A DNA stretch of 64,000 nucleotides from Halococcus salsus (GCF_009900715.1 NZ_JAAAJC010000001.1:1167216-1231215); one strand, 5' to 3'. Positions 52,423-62,143 are shown, counted from the first letter of the stretch. Notes: generated from the letters alone by a model not told the origin. Numbers and translations: made by a program.

Positions 52423-54855
52423 TTACTGACAGGCTTCGCAGGTCGGGTCCTCGACGCGACAGAGGTCGTCACCCTCGTCTTCGGGCCGGCCACCGTCGGA
52501 GGCCATCCCCTCGGAGCCACCTCTGTGCTGGGTCTTACCGTACTCGGACATGTCCAGCGTGGACTTCTCGATCTGTGAGGCCCCGAGCGTGCGGAGGTAG
52601 TAGGTGGTCTTCAGCCCCAGCCGCCACGCCGTCTCGTAGACGTCCGTGAGGAGCGAGCCGTCGGTCGAGGGGAAGAAGACGTTGTGCGAGACCGACTGGT
52701 CGATCCACGTCTGGCGGTGGGCCGTCAGGTCGAGCTGGTGGCGCGGGTCGATCTCGAACGCCCCACGGTAGAGCTCCTTCAAGTCGTCGGGAACGGCGTC
52801 GATCTCCTGGATGGAGCCGTCGTGGTACTTGATCCGGTCGACCATCTCCTGGTCCCAGAGGTCGCGCTCTTTCAGGTCCGAGACCAGTTGGTCGTTGACG
52901 ATGGTGAAGTCCCCCGACATGTTCGACTTGACGTAGAGGTTCGAGTAGAGGGGCTCGATCGAGGGTGTCGTGCCGTTGATGGTCGAGACGGTCGCGGTGG
53001 GCGCGATCGCCATCGTGTTCGAGTTCCGCATCCCGTGGTCGTCGATCTGCTCGCGCACGACGTACCAGTCCAGCGTCTCCTCGCGTTCGGTCGGTATCGT
53101 CCGGCCGCGTTCGTCCTCGAGGAGGTCGACGGTGTCCTGCGGGAGGAGTCCACGGTCCCACTTCGAGCCCTCGTAACTCTCGTAGGCCCCGCGCTCCTCG
53201 GCGAGCTTCGAGGAGTTGTAGATCGCGTGATAGGAGACGAACTCCTGCCAGCGGTTGGCCTTCTCGATGGCCGCTTCCGAGTCCATCGGGACTTCGAGTT
53301 CCATCAGCGCGTCGTGAAAGCCCATCGTCCCGAGACCGACCGGCCGGTGTTTCATGTTGGAGTTCTCGGCCCGGTCAGTTGGGTAGAAACAGAGATCCAC
53401 GACGTTGTCGAGCATCCGCATCGCGGTCTCGATCGTCTCGGCGAGGTACTCGCGGTCGAGTTCGCCGTCTTCGATGTGAGTGGCGTAATTGATGCTGCCG
53501 AGGTTGCAGACGGCGGTCTCGTCCTGGCTCGTGTTGAGCGTGATCTCCGTACAGAGGTTCGAGGAGTGGACGGTTCCGACGTGGTCCTGCGGCGAACGGA
53601 TGTTACAGGGGTCCTTGAAGGTGAGCCACGGGTGACCGGTCTCGAACAGCCGGGTGAGCATCTGCCGCCAGAGCTCCTCAGCATCTAACCGTTCGTACTG
53701 GCGAAGTTCGCCGTCCTCGGCCATTCGCTCGTACTCCTCGTAGCGCTGCTCGAACGCGGACCCGGTGAGATCGTGGAGGTCGTCGACCTCGTCCGGCGAG
53801 AACAGGGTCCACTGTTCGCCGTCCTCGACGCGTTTCATGAACAGGTCGGGGATCCAGGTCGCGGTGTTCATGTCCGGCGTCCGGCGGCGCTCGTCGCCCG
53901 TGTTCCGCCGGAGGTCGGTGAACGCGGGGTAGTCGAGGTGCCAGCAGGCGAGATACGCACACGCCGCGCCGCGTCGCTTGCCCGAGCGATTGATCGCGGA
54001 GGTCACGTCGTTGCTGATCCGGAGGAAGGGGATCACGCCCGTGCTCTCGACACCGGTGGACTCGATGAGCGCGCCGCCCGCCCGGAGGTTGGTCCAGTCG
54101 TTGCCGAGGCCGCCCGACCACTTCGAGAGCTGTGCGTGGTGTTTGTAGGCGTCGAAGATACCCTCCAAATCGTCCTCGACGGTCGTCAAATAACACGACG
54201 AGAGCTGCGGGTGGGTCGACCCGCTGTGGAATAGGGTTGGAGTAGAGGGCGTGAACTCCAGCTTCGAGAGCACGTCGTAGAACTCCTTCGCCCGTGCCTG
54301 TGGGTCGTCCTCTTCTATCGCCAGTCCCATCGCGATCCGCATCCAGAAGGCCTGCGGGAGTTCGAGTTGTTCGCCGTTCTGCTCGGTCTTGAGGAAGTAG
54401 CGCTGGTAGAGCGTCGACATCGCCATGTACTCGAATTTGCCATCTCTATCGATCTCGAGGTAGTCGGCGAGGTCTTCGAGGTCGAAGCGCTCGACGAGCC
54501 GCTCGTCGAGGAGGTCGAGGTCGATGGCACGTTCGAGGTTCGCCGCGAACGTGTCGCGGTAGGCACGGTCGAGGTCGAAGCCGGTGAGGTCCTCGCCCAG
54601 GATCTCCCGATAGTATCGCTGGCGGAACACCTCGCCGGCGATACGTTTGAACGCCGGCTCGCGCTCGACGCGTCCGGAGAGGGCCTGGAGCGTCGCCTGG
54701 TAGACTTCGTCGGGGCTCGCCCCCTCGTAGATGCTGTGTTCGACCTCCGTGATGAGGTCGTCGCGTGCCGCTTCGGGGAGGGCTCCCTCGTACTCGCTTC
54801 GTGCTCTGTCGAGGATCGATGCAACGTCGACGGCGTTCGTGGTTTGCTGGCTCAT
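52423..54855 (-). CDS. nrdA: Ribonucleotide reductase R1 (catalytic) subunit
   Basis: Reduces ribonucleotides to deoxyribonucleotides. The 810-residue protein has Cys221 (SSCYLTT) and Cys450 (AVCNLGSIN) as the redox pair, and Cys435 with Glu437 in NLCTEITLN as the thiyl radical/active-site residues. The C-terminal tail ends in a Cys-x4-Cys… pair (PTCEACQ) for regeneration. The N-terminal 100 residues are helical but lack a clear full ATP-cone. The start overlaps the nrdR stop by 4 bp. With nrdB it forms a complete class I enzyme. Confidence 0.96.
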   Translation of the reverse strand: MSQQTTNAVDVASILDRARSEYEGALPEAARDDLITEVEHSIYEGASPDEVYQATLQALSGRVEREPAFKRIAGEVFRQRYYREILGEDLTGFDLDRAYRDTFAANLERAIDLDLLDERLVERFDLEDLADYLEIDRDGKFEYMAMSTLYQRYFLKTEQNGEQLELPQAFWMRIAMGLAIEEDDPQARAKEFYDVLSKLEFTPSTPTLFHSGSTHPQLSSCYLTTVEDDLEGIFDAYKHHAQLSKWSGGLGNDWTNLRAGGALIESTGVESTGVIPFLRISNDVTSAINRSGKRRGAACAYLACWHLDYPAFTDLRRNTGDERRRTPDMNTATWIPDLFMKRVEDGEQWTLFSPDEVDDLHDLTGSAFEQRYEEYERMAEDGELRQYERLDAEELWRQMLTRLFETGHPWLTFKDPCNIRSPQDHVGTVHSSNLCTEITLNTSQDETAVCNLGSINYATHIEDGELDREYLAETIETAMRMLDNVVDLCFYPTDRAENSNMKHRPVGLGTMGFHDALMELEVPMDSEAAIEKANRWQEFVSYHAIYNSSKLAEERGAYESYEGSKWDRGLLPQDTVDLLEDERGRTIPTEREETLDWYVVREQIDDHGMRNSNTMAIAPTATVSTINGTTPSIEPLYSNLYVKSNMSGDFTIVNDQLVSDLKERDLWDQEMVDRIKYHDGSIQEIDAVPDDLKELYRGAFEIDPRHQLDLTAHRQTWIDQSVSHNVFFPSTDGSLLTDVYETAWRLGLKTTYYLRTLGASQIEKSTLDMSEYGKTQHRGGSEGMASDGGRPEDEGDDLCRVEDPTCEACQ

Positions 54856-55343
54856 GTGTTTGGTCGGTCGGCTGGTTCGAAATCATCGACTTCCGCATCG
54901 AGAACGGCGTCGAGCTCCTGGAGGAACTCCTCGGGTTCGGAGAAGGCCTTGTAGACCGAGACGAATCGGATGTAGGCGACCTTGTCGACGTCGCGGAGGT
55001 GCTCCGAGACGAGTTCGCCGACCAGCCCCGACGAGACGATCCGCGTCTCGCGGTTCTGGAGGCCCGTCTCGACCGTGTCGACGAGGTCCGTCACGGTCTC
55101 GTCGGTGACACGGCGCTTCTCCACCGCCCGTTCGATGCCCGAACGGAGTTTGGAGCGGTCGAACGGCTCGATGGCCCCGTCGCGCTTTTTGACCTGGAGG
55201 GAATCCCACTCGGGCCGTTCGTAGGTCGTGAAGCGAAACGAACAGCGCTGACACTCCCGCCGACGGCGCACGGCCATCCGGTCGGCGCTCGTCTCGGTGT
55301 CGATGACGCGCGTTCGGTCGTCGCCGCAGTCCGGGCATTGCAT
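54852..55343 (-). CDS. nrdR: Transcriptional regulator NrdR
   Basis: The nucleotide-sensing repressor of ribonucleotide reductase genes. The 163-residue protein has a zinc ribbon with Cys3-x2-Cys6 and Cys31-x2-Cys34, basic DNA-binding residues between (MAVRRRREC), and an ATP-cone (about 50-140: VKKRDGAIEPFDRSKL to YIRFVSVYKAF). The ATG at 55343 (MQCPDCG) is the family start; a GTG at 55352 adds three residues. First gene of nrdR-nrdA-nrdB, so it probably regulates its own operon. Confidence 0.93.
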   Translation of the reverse strand: MQCPDCGDDRTRVIDTETSADRMAVRRRRECQRCSFRFTTYERPEWDSLQVKKRDGAIEPFDRSKLRSGIERAVEKRRVTDETVTDLVDTVETGLQNRETRIVSSGLVGELVSEHLRDVDKVAYIRFVSVYKAFSEPEEFLQELDAVLDAEVDDFEPADRPNT

Positions 55344-55372
55344 TGTTGTCACTCATTCCACAGGTCGTCGCC

Positions 55373-55436
55373 CCACATACCGGGTGTGGGCCCGCTCGAC
55401 CCCAACATCTGGTGTCCACCACGTACACATAAAACT
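55373..55436 (-). promoter_or_regulatory. Promoter of the nrd operon with two inverted-repeat elements
   Basis: A TATA-like GTTTTATGT reads on the minus strand at 55428-55436. Downstream of it, in the presumed start region, are two dyads: CCCACA…TGTGGG at 55372-55377 and 55385-55390, and ACA…TGT at 55405-55407 and 55413-55415, with centres about 29 bp apart. They could be NrdR binding sites, but they do not match the 16-bp bacterial NrdR-box spacing. Confidence 0.35.
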
Positions 55437-55545
55437 TCCCCAACTAGCTTGAAGAAAATCAATTTAATTTGTTCTCATCGGCTTCTGGACACGGTCCCAC
55501 GACGATGGAACGGCATCGCCGATGGGTGGATTCCGCTCGCCTGGA

Positions 55546-56043
55546 CTACTGTTCGACCGTGCTGGCGAGCGCCCGCCGTCGGTCCCGGCGTTCGGTCAAC
55601 GCGGCGTCACGGAGCCGTTCCTGCGCGGTCGTCGGACAGCGGAGTTCGGGAACCGGGTCCGGGCTCTCGTCCGCGTCGAGCGCGATGAAGGTGAAGAACG
55701 AACTCGCCGTCTCGTTGCGCTCGTCCTTGCTGGGTCGTTCCGCCCGGACGTCGATCTTGACGTCCATGCTCGTCCTCCCGGTGTCGTAGACGTAGCCCTC
55801 GACCGTCACCACGTCACCCAGCTCTATCGGTGCGAGGAAGTCGACGTGGTCCATCGAGGCCGTGACCACCTGGCGATGGGAGAACCGCCGTGCCGCGATC
55901 GCCCCGCAGATGTCCATCCAGTGGAGTATCGAGCCGCCGAGCGCTCGACCGAGGTTGTTGGTGTCGTTCGGCATCAGGATCTCGCTCATCTCCGTATAGG
56001 ATTCCTGCAAGGTCGTCGCGTCCGCCGAGTGAGATTCCGGCAT
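55546..56043 (-). CDS. Acyl-CoA thioesterase, YciA/hotdog type
   Basis: A 165-residue single hotdog-domain thioesterase. The family pattern is seen in ILMPNDTNNLGRALGGSILHWMD (in part, about residues 22-44), with the catalytic Asp in NDTN, then ASMDHVDFLAPIELGDVV, and GRTSMDVKIDVRAE. It probably removes CoA from medium- or long-chain acyl groups. The ATG at 56043 is preferred; the upstream frame is not conserved-looking. Close to the nrd promoter but divergent in function. Confidence 0.88.
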   Translation of the reverse strand: MPESHSADATTLQESYTEMSEILMPNDTNNLGRALGGSILHWMDICGAIAARRFSHRQVVTASMDHVDFLAPIELGDVVTVEGYVYDTGRTSMDVKIDVRAERPSKDERNETASSFFTFIALDADESPDPVPELRCPTTAQERLRDAALTERRDRRRALASTVEQ

Positions 56044-56150
56044 GAGCCGCGTTGTCGGAAGGGGTACAAAACACTGTTCAATTTGTCTTAGAACAACCAA
56101 AATTGTGTTTCGTTGCACCGATCACTCCGACTTCGCGAACCGGTGGCCCC

Positions 56151-56423
56151 TCAGCGCGGGTCGACGTGCCGGTGTTCGGGGATCGGTATCGTGCGACCGC
56201 TCGACGGCGAAACGACCACCGGCAACCCCTCGAATCCCGCCGACGACGAGAAGCCCACGATGGCCGCGTCGGTGACCTCGCCGCCGCGGAGGTAGGGCAC
56301 GAACCCCTCGGGGGCCTCGAAGGCGATCCGGTCACCGACCGCGTAGCGCCGAGCCCACGGCGGGATCGATTCCCGCATGTCGACGTACCCCATCACGCCC
56401 GCGAGCGTCCGATACGTTTCCAT
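56151..56423 (-). CDS. Hypothetical protein (90 aa)
   Basis: A short acidic-to-neutral protein with no recognised family. It starts METYRTLAGVMGYVDMRE at the ATG 56423; longer in-frame starts go back to 56570 but add sequence with a different composition. Features are a Trp-Ala-Arg-rich turn (PPWARRYAVGDRI) and a beta-strand stretch (EVTDAAIVGFSSSAG). Could be a small beta-barrel; purpose unknown. Confidence 0.5.
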   Translation of the reverse strand: METYRTLAGVMGYVDMRESIPPWARRYAVGDRIAFEAPEGFVPYLRGGEVTDAAIVGFSSSAGFEGLPVVVSPSSGRTIPIPEHRHVDPR

Positions 56424-56585
56424 GAGGACGAGTACTCCGGTCAAACCGAGGGACGGGAGACACTTAGCGCGTTCGCCGGAGAGAACCGTGCCGTCTGACG
56501 GGCCGGGGACGGGCATGCCCGACCGCTGAGCGGTGACGACCATAGTTGTCCTCGAATTGGAGGAGGTCACAGAGCCTGACCAAAC

Positions 56586-56592
56586 GTTATAG
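56586..56592 (+). promoter_or_regulatory. TATA-like box of the UspA gene
   Basis: GTTATAG at 56586-56592 lies about 26 nt before the ATG at 56615, which supports that start and a leaderless message. Confidence 0.45.
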
Positions 56593-56614
56593 TGGATCGG
56601 GACTCAGCTGGGGT

Positions 56615-57031
56615 ATGACGATCCTCGTCGCCTACGACGGGTCGGGTCCGGCACAGCAGGCCGTCGAGTACGCGGTTCGAAACGGCAGCACTGAGGAGAT
56701 CGTTCTCCTGCACGTCGTCGAAGTCCCCACGGGACTGATAGACGCAGGCATCGACTTCGTTCAAGAACAGCTCAAGGAGGAACGGGGCGAGACGACGGGA
56801 GCCGTCTCCGACGAACTCAAGGAGTTCCTCAGGGCCGAAGACGTCGAGTTCCGTTTCGAGACCGCTTTCGGGAAGCCGTCGCGGGAGATCGTCTCGTTCG
56901 CCGAGGAGCACGACATCGAGACGATCGTCGTCGGCAGTCACGGACGGGAGAGCGTCTCCCGGGTGCTGTTGGGAAGCGTCGCCGAGAACGTCGTTCGTCG
57001 GTCGCCGACGACGGTGACCGTCGTTCGGTGA
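56615..57031 (+). CDS. Universal stress protein UspA family
   Basis: A 138-residue single UspA domain. It starts with TILVAYDGSGPAQQAVEYAV (the ATP-binding Asp in YDGS). The Walker-like G-x2-G-x9-G-S loop is GSHGRESVSRVLLGS near residues 110-124, so ATP binding is likely. The last strand ends TTVTVVR. The start at 56615 is chosen on the TATA-like box 26 nt upstream and the family N-terminus. Probably a stress-response or housekeeping protein. Confidence 0.92.
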   Translation: MTILVAYDGSGPAQQAVEYAVRNGSTEEIVLLHVVEVPTGLIDAGIDFVQEQLKEERGETTGAVSDELKEFLRAEDVEFRFETAFGKPSREIVSFAEEHDIETIVVGSHGRESVSRVLLGSVAENVVRRSPTTVTVVR

Positions 57032-57669
57032 GCTTCGGGACCTCCCCCCGTGTCGTCGACCCCGTTTCGCCCCCGGAATCGAGGGCATGGTCCGCGATAG
57101 TCCCCCACCTGATTCCGACTTCGAACCGGGGCGACCTACGTCCCCGCGACACTCCGGTCGGAGTCCACCGCGGACGAACCGAACTACTCGAACGCTGATC
57201 GTGGACACAATATCTTGATCGTAGCACGATTCACCGGATGGAATATTCGAGAGTACGATTGTTGGATTTCTTTCCTCAATAAGGATTCGAGACGAGGGAC
57301 CTCCCTTCGAGAACGTTTCCGATGGACGGAAGAAGCTTACTTTGTTTTGTTTCGGCACTCTCCCCAAACTCCCGCGGGGATCTCGACTGAGGCACACACC
57401 GGACGAGAGGTCGAAGACGACGACTGCGGATACCGGAAAGCGACGGGTAGCAGGAGACCACTGTGTTTCCGTTTTCTACACCGCTCGAAACGACCGGTTG
57501 CTGTCGATCGAGTTCACGACCTGCCCTCCGCTGTCGTCCATCGTCGGTGTGTGAAATCCAGCGCCGATTCGGTGGCTGTGAGACGGGGGTTCGAGAGCCT
57601 CGATTAATTATTTGTGTCCGTGAATGGGTCGTGTATCGACGTCTTCGGCGGTCGATCTCGACTCAGCTA
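57032..57669. other. Gene-free region after uspA
   Basis: 638 bp of reduced GC (for example GGAATATTCGAGAGTACG near 57240) and no supported gene on either strand. Short frames present have no haloarchaeal codon bias. AT-rich spots near 57200-57290 and 57600-57615 (TTAATTATTTG) could be promoters. Confidence 0.5.
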
Positions 57670-57789
57670 TCAGTCGACGTACGGGATACCGACGCCGTAC
57701 CAGTCCGGTCCCTCGCCGACCCACTGGTGGCTGGTCGCCGGGCCGAGTTCGTCCTCCTGCCACTCGATCGTCTCCCTGTCGAGTGTCAT
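57670..57789 (-). CDS. Very small acidic protein (39 aa)
   Basis: A 39-residue frame from ATG 57789 beginning MTLDRETIEWQEDEL and ending in DWYGVGIPYVD, with Trp/Tyr residues and good third-position bias. It is too short for family assignment and could be extended upstream to 57918 in a less convincing reading. It looks like one of the small acidic proteins common in haloarchaea. Confidence 0.45.
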   Translation of the reverse strand: MTLDRETIEWQEDELGPATSHQWVGEGPDWYGVGIPYVD

Positions 57790-58064
57790 CGACTCTCGGC
57801 ATCGGTCCCTTGATGAAATACGTTCGTATTCCACACGGTTTTCTCTGGGGACACCCGCTCCGTCGTCGAATGGCGTAGTGGGTTCGGGCTGAGTGCTCGT
57901 CACGAATTTCGTTTTCAAAAGTAAAACTCGGCCGGTCTATCGTCGATGGTTCCGGATACCTCGGATGGATGTACTCGTTCGTTCCCGGCGAATCGTCGCG
58001 GTTCGGAACGGAGCGAACGACGAGTGGCTTCCGGTGATTTCCGGGATCGAAAAGCGTGCGCCCG

Positions 58065-60047
58065 TCAGATGGTCGTGATGCGCTCGTGGCGCTCGTCGAG
58101 GCCGGCGGCGTCCTCGGGGAGGAGGGCGACGACGAGGTACTCGGCGTAGTCGCTGAAGTACTCGACGAGTGCGGCGATCCGGTCCGAGTCCAGCGCTTCG
58201 AGCGAATCGAGTACGATAAACGGGAGGTTCTCGTGGAGTTCGTGAACCAGATAGCCCGCGAGCGCGAACACGAGCCCTGTGACCTCGCGTTCGCTCTCGG
58301 AGAGGTGGTCGATCGTGTCCTCGTAAGTCCGGCCGTCGTCGGTGCTCCGGACCACGTGGAGGTCGAAGACGCTTCGCTGGACCTTGCGCCGGCCCTCTCG
58401 CACGGTCCGCTCGGTTCGTTCGATCCAGATCCGGTCGATGTTCGCGTACTCGAGGATCCCGAGGATCGTCTCCATGTGGTCGTTGAACTCCTCGACCGCT
58501 TCGGATTCGAGCTGCTCGATCCGGGTTCGGAGGTCGGCGAGCTCGTCCTGGAGGTCGGCGCGCTCCCGTTTGAGCTCCTCGCGCTCGTCGAGCTGCTCCT
58601 CGACCGATTCGACCTCCTCGTCGACGTCCTCCAGGTCGTTTTCGAGCCGCCCGAGTTCGAACTCGAGCTGGTTCGCCTCCTTGTGGAGGTCGAGCAGTTC
58701 GCTGTGGTCCTGGTCTTCGAGTTCGTCGACGTCGGCTTCGAGCTCACCGATCTCGTCTTCGAGCCGGTCGCGTTCGCTCGTCAGGTCGTCGATCGTGTCC
58801 TCGCGCTCGTCGACCTCGCGGTCGATGTCGTCGAGTTTGCGCTGGAGGCGCTCGTGCTGGTCGCGCTCGTTGCGGAGCGCATCGCGCTGCGAGGTCAACT
58901 CGTTGAGTTCGGTGTTGAGTTCGTTGCGCTCGTGGGCCTTCTCCTCGCGGAGCGAACGGAGGCTTTCGAGGGTCTCGTCGATCGCCTCCCGGTCGACCTC
59001 GCTCCCACAGGTCCAACAGACGGTCGTCTCCTCCTCGTCGGCGAGCAGCTGGTCGGTGAGTGCACCGTCCTCGTCCCCGCCCCCGTTCGCGGCGGTTCGC
59101 GGGGCGGTCTCCTGCAGCGCGGTCTGGAGCTCGGGGTTGTCGCCGTCGAGCATCTGCTCGTTGAACTGGAGCACCCGCTGGAGCTGGGAGATCGTGGATT
59201 CGAGCGACTGCTTGTGGTTCCGGAGTCGCTCGATCTCCGAATCGAGTTCGGAGATGTCCCCGGCGGGTGTCCCCGAGAGGTCCGCTATCTCGGTTTCGAG
59301 GTCGTCGCGCTCGTCTTCGAGCGCCTGGATGCTCTCGCGCTGTGTGTCGATTCGATAGCGGACGTTGTCGAGCTCCGACCGGGTCGACTGGAGGTCGTCG
59401 AGCGCGTTCTCGAAGGCGGACTTCTGCTCGCGCGTGTCGTCGACGGTGCTGTCGGCGTTCTCGATCTCTGTGTTCTTCGCTTCGAGGTCGGCACGTTTGT
59501 CCTCGATCCGGTCTTCGAGCCGTGTGCGCCGTTGTTCGAGCTCCGGGAGTCGGTCGTCGAGCGAATCCAGCCTGTCGAGCCGGTCGTCGAGGTCGCGTTT
59601 GCGGGTTTCGAGCCGCGTGATCTCGGCCTGGATGGCGTCGGTGTCGACCGGACGCATGATCACTTCACGGAGGTCGTCGCCACGTGCGACCGCCTGGCGC
59701 GCCTCGTTGTTCTCGAGGAGGAAGGCGAAGAGGTCGGCCCCTTCGGGGTCGTCGAGATACGGCTCCCCACCCATCACGACCGTCCCCCGTTCGCGTTCGA
59801 GCGCCCGTCGATACACGTTCTCCCCGAGCGTGAGTTCGACGTATCCTTCGTCCGAGTCCCCCTTCAGCGAAGCGTGTTCGCTCCCGAGAGCAGCCATGAT
59901 AGCCTGGAGGAACGAGGTTCGATTGGTCGCGTTCCGCCCCGTGAGGATAGTCACACCTGGGGAGAACGAGATCTCCGTCTCGGAGATCCCCCCGATATTG
60001 CTTGCCTCTATCTCGGCGGGGTGTTCTGCAACACTTGTCTGGCTCAT
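58065..60047 (-). CDS. Archaea-specific SMC-related protein
   Basis: A 660-residue SMC/Rad50-like ABC ATPase. The N-terminal head has a Walker A-like loop TGRNATNRTS (about residues 36-45) in which the usual Lys is Arg43 and the second Gly is Asn42. Long coiled coils flank a hinge with CWTC (Cys344, Cys347), a Rad50 zinc-hook-like pair. The C-terminal head has a signature-like LSESEREV and Walker B FIVLDSLEALD. This matches the haloarchaeal SMC-related family related to Sulfolobus coalescin, implying a chromosome-organising role. A RdfA-type partner was not found beside it. Confidence 0.82.
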   Translation of the reverse strand: MSQTSVAEHPAEIEASNIGGISETEISFSPGVTILTGRNATNRTSFLQAIMAALGSEHASLKGDSDEGYVELTLGENVYRRALERERGTVVMGGEPYLDDPEGADLFAFLLENNEARQAVARGDDLREVIMRPVDTDAIQAEITRLETRKRDLDDRLDRLDSLDDRLPELEQRRTRLEDRIEDKRADLEAKNTEIENADSTVDDTREQKSAFENALDDLQSTRSELDNVRYRIDTQRESIQALEDERDDLETEIADLSGTPAGDISELDSEIERLRNHKQSLESTISQLQRVLQFNEQMLDGDNPELQTALQETAPRTAANGGGDEDGALTDQLLADEEETTVCWTCGSEVDREAIDETLESLRSLREEKAHERNELNTELNELTSQRDALRNERDQHERLQRKLDDIDREVDEREDTIDDLTSERDRLEDEIGELEADVDELEDQDHSELLDLHKEANQLEFELGRLENDLEDVDEEVESVEEQLDEREELKRERADLQDELADLRTRIEQLESEAVEEFNDHMETILGILEYANIDRIWIERTERTVREGRRKVQRSVFDLHVVRSTDDGRTYEDTIDHLSESEREVTGLVFALAGYLVHELHENLPFIVLDSLEALDSDRIAALVEYFSDYAEYLVVALLPEDAAGLDERHERITTI

Positions 60048-60678
60048 GTTATAGCACCCAACGCAACCCCGTTACTAAAGCATTGTCATCCGGAATGACC
60101 GAGAGACACATCGACACCGTACTGAAATCCGAAGTTCCGACAATACTTCGCACAATATTCCAAAAATGCGGACGATCTGGCGATGGTATCCGAAATACTG
60201 CTTCACTGCCCCGATCATCGGGCAGAACGACATTTTTGAGTGTCCTGAATCGATGCACGGAAGGCGGGCAGCGGACCTTCAGAGCTCGGACTGGCTAGCG
60301 AATATCGGTAGGTCCTGTAACAAGCATAGACCTGTTATGGTATCGCTGGAAAACGGTCGCGTGAGTGCTCACGTTGCCCTTCTCGCTCAGGAGTGACTAT
60401 CCGACTCATCGAGGGACGAACCCCAAGGGATTCGATCGTTTTCGTTCAAGAAAATCCAGTCACTTCGGAGTCCTTTCGATGGACTGATAGCCCCCGAGGA
60501 CGAGATCGACGGCGTCTCGTTCCCCACCTATCCCGAGGGCTACCCGAGCGAAAAACGCGACGACTTGACCGCCGAGGAGACACTCAAACCGCGCCGGAGA
60601 AAGCGACCGTCGTGGAGCGAGAGCTGATTCGTGCCGTCGGACCCGATAAGCCCCGCGACGGTGTGGAGGGACCACTCC
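60048..60678. other. Region between the SMC-related and acyl-CoA ligase genes
   Basis: 631 bp. It contains the presumed SMC gene promoter near 60060-60090 and, from 60397 to 60627 on the + strand, an open frame without a usual start codon (listed separately). Short frames on either strand between 60100 and 60390 have no bias or domains. No RNA gene seen. Confidence 0.45.
60397..60627 (+). pseudogene. Possible C-terminal coding remnant
   Basis: An open + frame with no ATG or GTG start ends at TGA 60625-60627. Its last 50 codons read like a haloarchaeal protein end (…GLIAPEDEIDGVSFP TYPEGYP SEKRDDLTAEE… RRRKRPSW) with a good G/C third-position bias, whereas the first part does not. It may be the tail of a gene whose body was lost. 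No family recognised. Confidence 0.28.
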
Positions 60679-61968
60679 TCATTCGAAGAAGCGCTCGATC
60701 GCCGCTGTGCGCTGGAGCGTTCCGGTATCGGTCCGTGGGAGGAGCTCCGTAGTGAGCGCGTACCGTCGAGGTCGCTTGAAATCCGCGAGGTCGTCGTGGT
60801 CGAGACAGAACCCATCGAGTTCGGCTTCGGTGACCGCTTCGGTCGTCGAAATCACCGCGCACAGGGCCTCGCCCCACTCCTCGTCCGGTCGGCCGAAGAC
60901 GACGGACTCGCGCACGGCGTCGTGGCCCTCAAAGATCCGCTCGATCTCCTGTGGGTAGACGTTCTCGCCGCCGGTGATCACCATGTTGTCTACCCGGTCG
61001 ACGACGTGGAGATAGCCCCCCTCGTCGACGTGAACGACGTCGTTGGTGCGGAGCCATCCATCGACGAACAGCGTCTCCGCGGCCGGTGGATCCCCGAGAT
61101 AGCCATCGGTCATCGCGGGGCCGCGTGCGAGGAGTTCGCCGGTTTCACCGGGATCGACCACCGATTCGGCGTCGGGAAGTTCGCCGGGCGAGGCCGCCTC
61201 CACGACTCTGAGTTCCCACATGAACGATTCCGTCCCGATGGTACCGGTGTGGTCGGTCTGTCGCGATGGATGGGCGAACGCGAGGTTCGGCCCACCTTCA
61301 GTGAGGCCGTAGGTGTTGTAGACGCCCTCGGTGAGGTGTTCCGACGCGCGCCGGATCAGCCGTGGCGTTACGACCGAACCGCCAGTACGGATATACGACA
61401 GTGTGTCGACGTCGTATTCCGCTTCGACCTGGGCGTCGATCATCGCGGTCAGCTGCGTTGGCACCGCGAGCAGTCCCGTGAGGTCGTGGTCGGCGATGTG
61501 TTCGAGCGCGGTCTCGGGGTCGAACGTGGGCTGGAGCACGAGCGTCGCGCCGGCCTGGAGGTGCGGAAGTATCCACGCGTCGGTCGTCACCATGTGGAAC
61601 CACGGCGTCGTGACCAGCGCACGGTCGGTCTCCTCGATGCTCATCTCCATGATGACCTGGGTGCTGCCGTGCCACAGCTGCTCTTGGTCGAACAACAACG
61701 CCTTCGGGTCGCTGGTGGTCCCACTGGTGAAGAACACACCGTACTCGTTTCCCGTTCGGTCCGGCTTTTCCTCAGGTGCCGTATCGAGAGCGGTTCCGTA
61801 GTCCTCGACCAGCGGGCGCTCGATAGAGCCGTCGCCCGTCCGGAGCGCACAGTCGAGGTCGGTCCGGTCGAGGACGGTCCGTGCGAGGTCGGCGTTTGCA
61901 TCGTCGAAGACGAGCCCTGACGCGTCCGCCGTGTCGAGCATGGCTTCGATCTCCGCCGGGGTGCTCAT
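60679..61968 (-). pseudogene. Truncated, probably inactive acyl-CoA ligase (ANL superfamily)
   Basis: A 429-residue ANL protein from ATG 61968 (MSTPAEIEAML), about 90-100 residues short of the normal N-terminus. The P-loop reads TSGTTSDPK (usual G replaced by S), the A5 motif NTYGLTEGG and A8 RVDNMVITGGENVYP are intact, A7 has TND instead of TGD, and A10 reads PRTDTGTLQR, with Thr in place of the adenylation Lys. Upstream frame sequence to 62166 includes a stretch like the family's start (LPTLPILAKRATAF), suggesting an internal deletion. It may be a decaying gene or a non-catalytic relative. Confidence 0.6.
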
Positions 61969-62143
61969 TGCGTCTTGGTCTTGCCGCCACACGACAAAAG
62001 CCCATCGCAACACGCACCTTTCGGGGACGTTCTCGTCGTGAAACGCGGTGGCCCGTTTCGCGAGGATGGGGAGGGTGGGAAGGGAAAAATAGCGCTGCTT
62101 TTGAACCGAAATCCTATTGGTCGCATTCCTGGTACCATGTAGC

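Noticed and set aside
58056-60098. 680-codon + strand frame opposite the SMC-related gene
   Set aside because: Antisense of the coiled-coil gene; hydrophobic/Val-Glu-rich pattern arises from the complement of Glu/Asp/Leu codons, with no domain.
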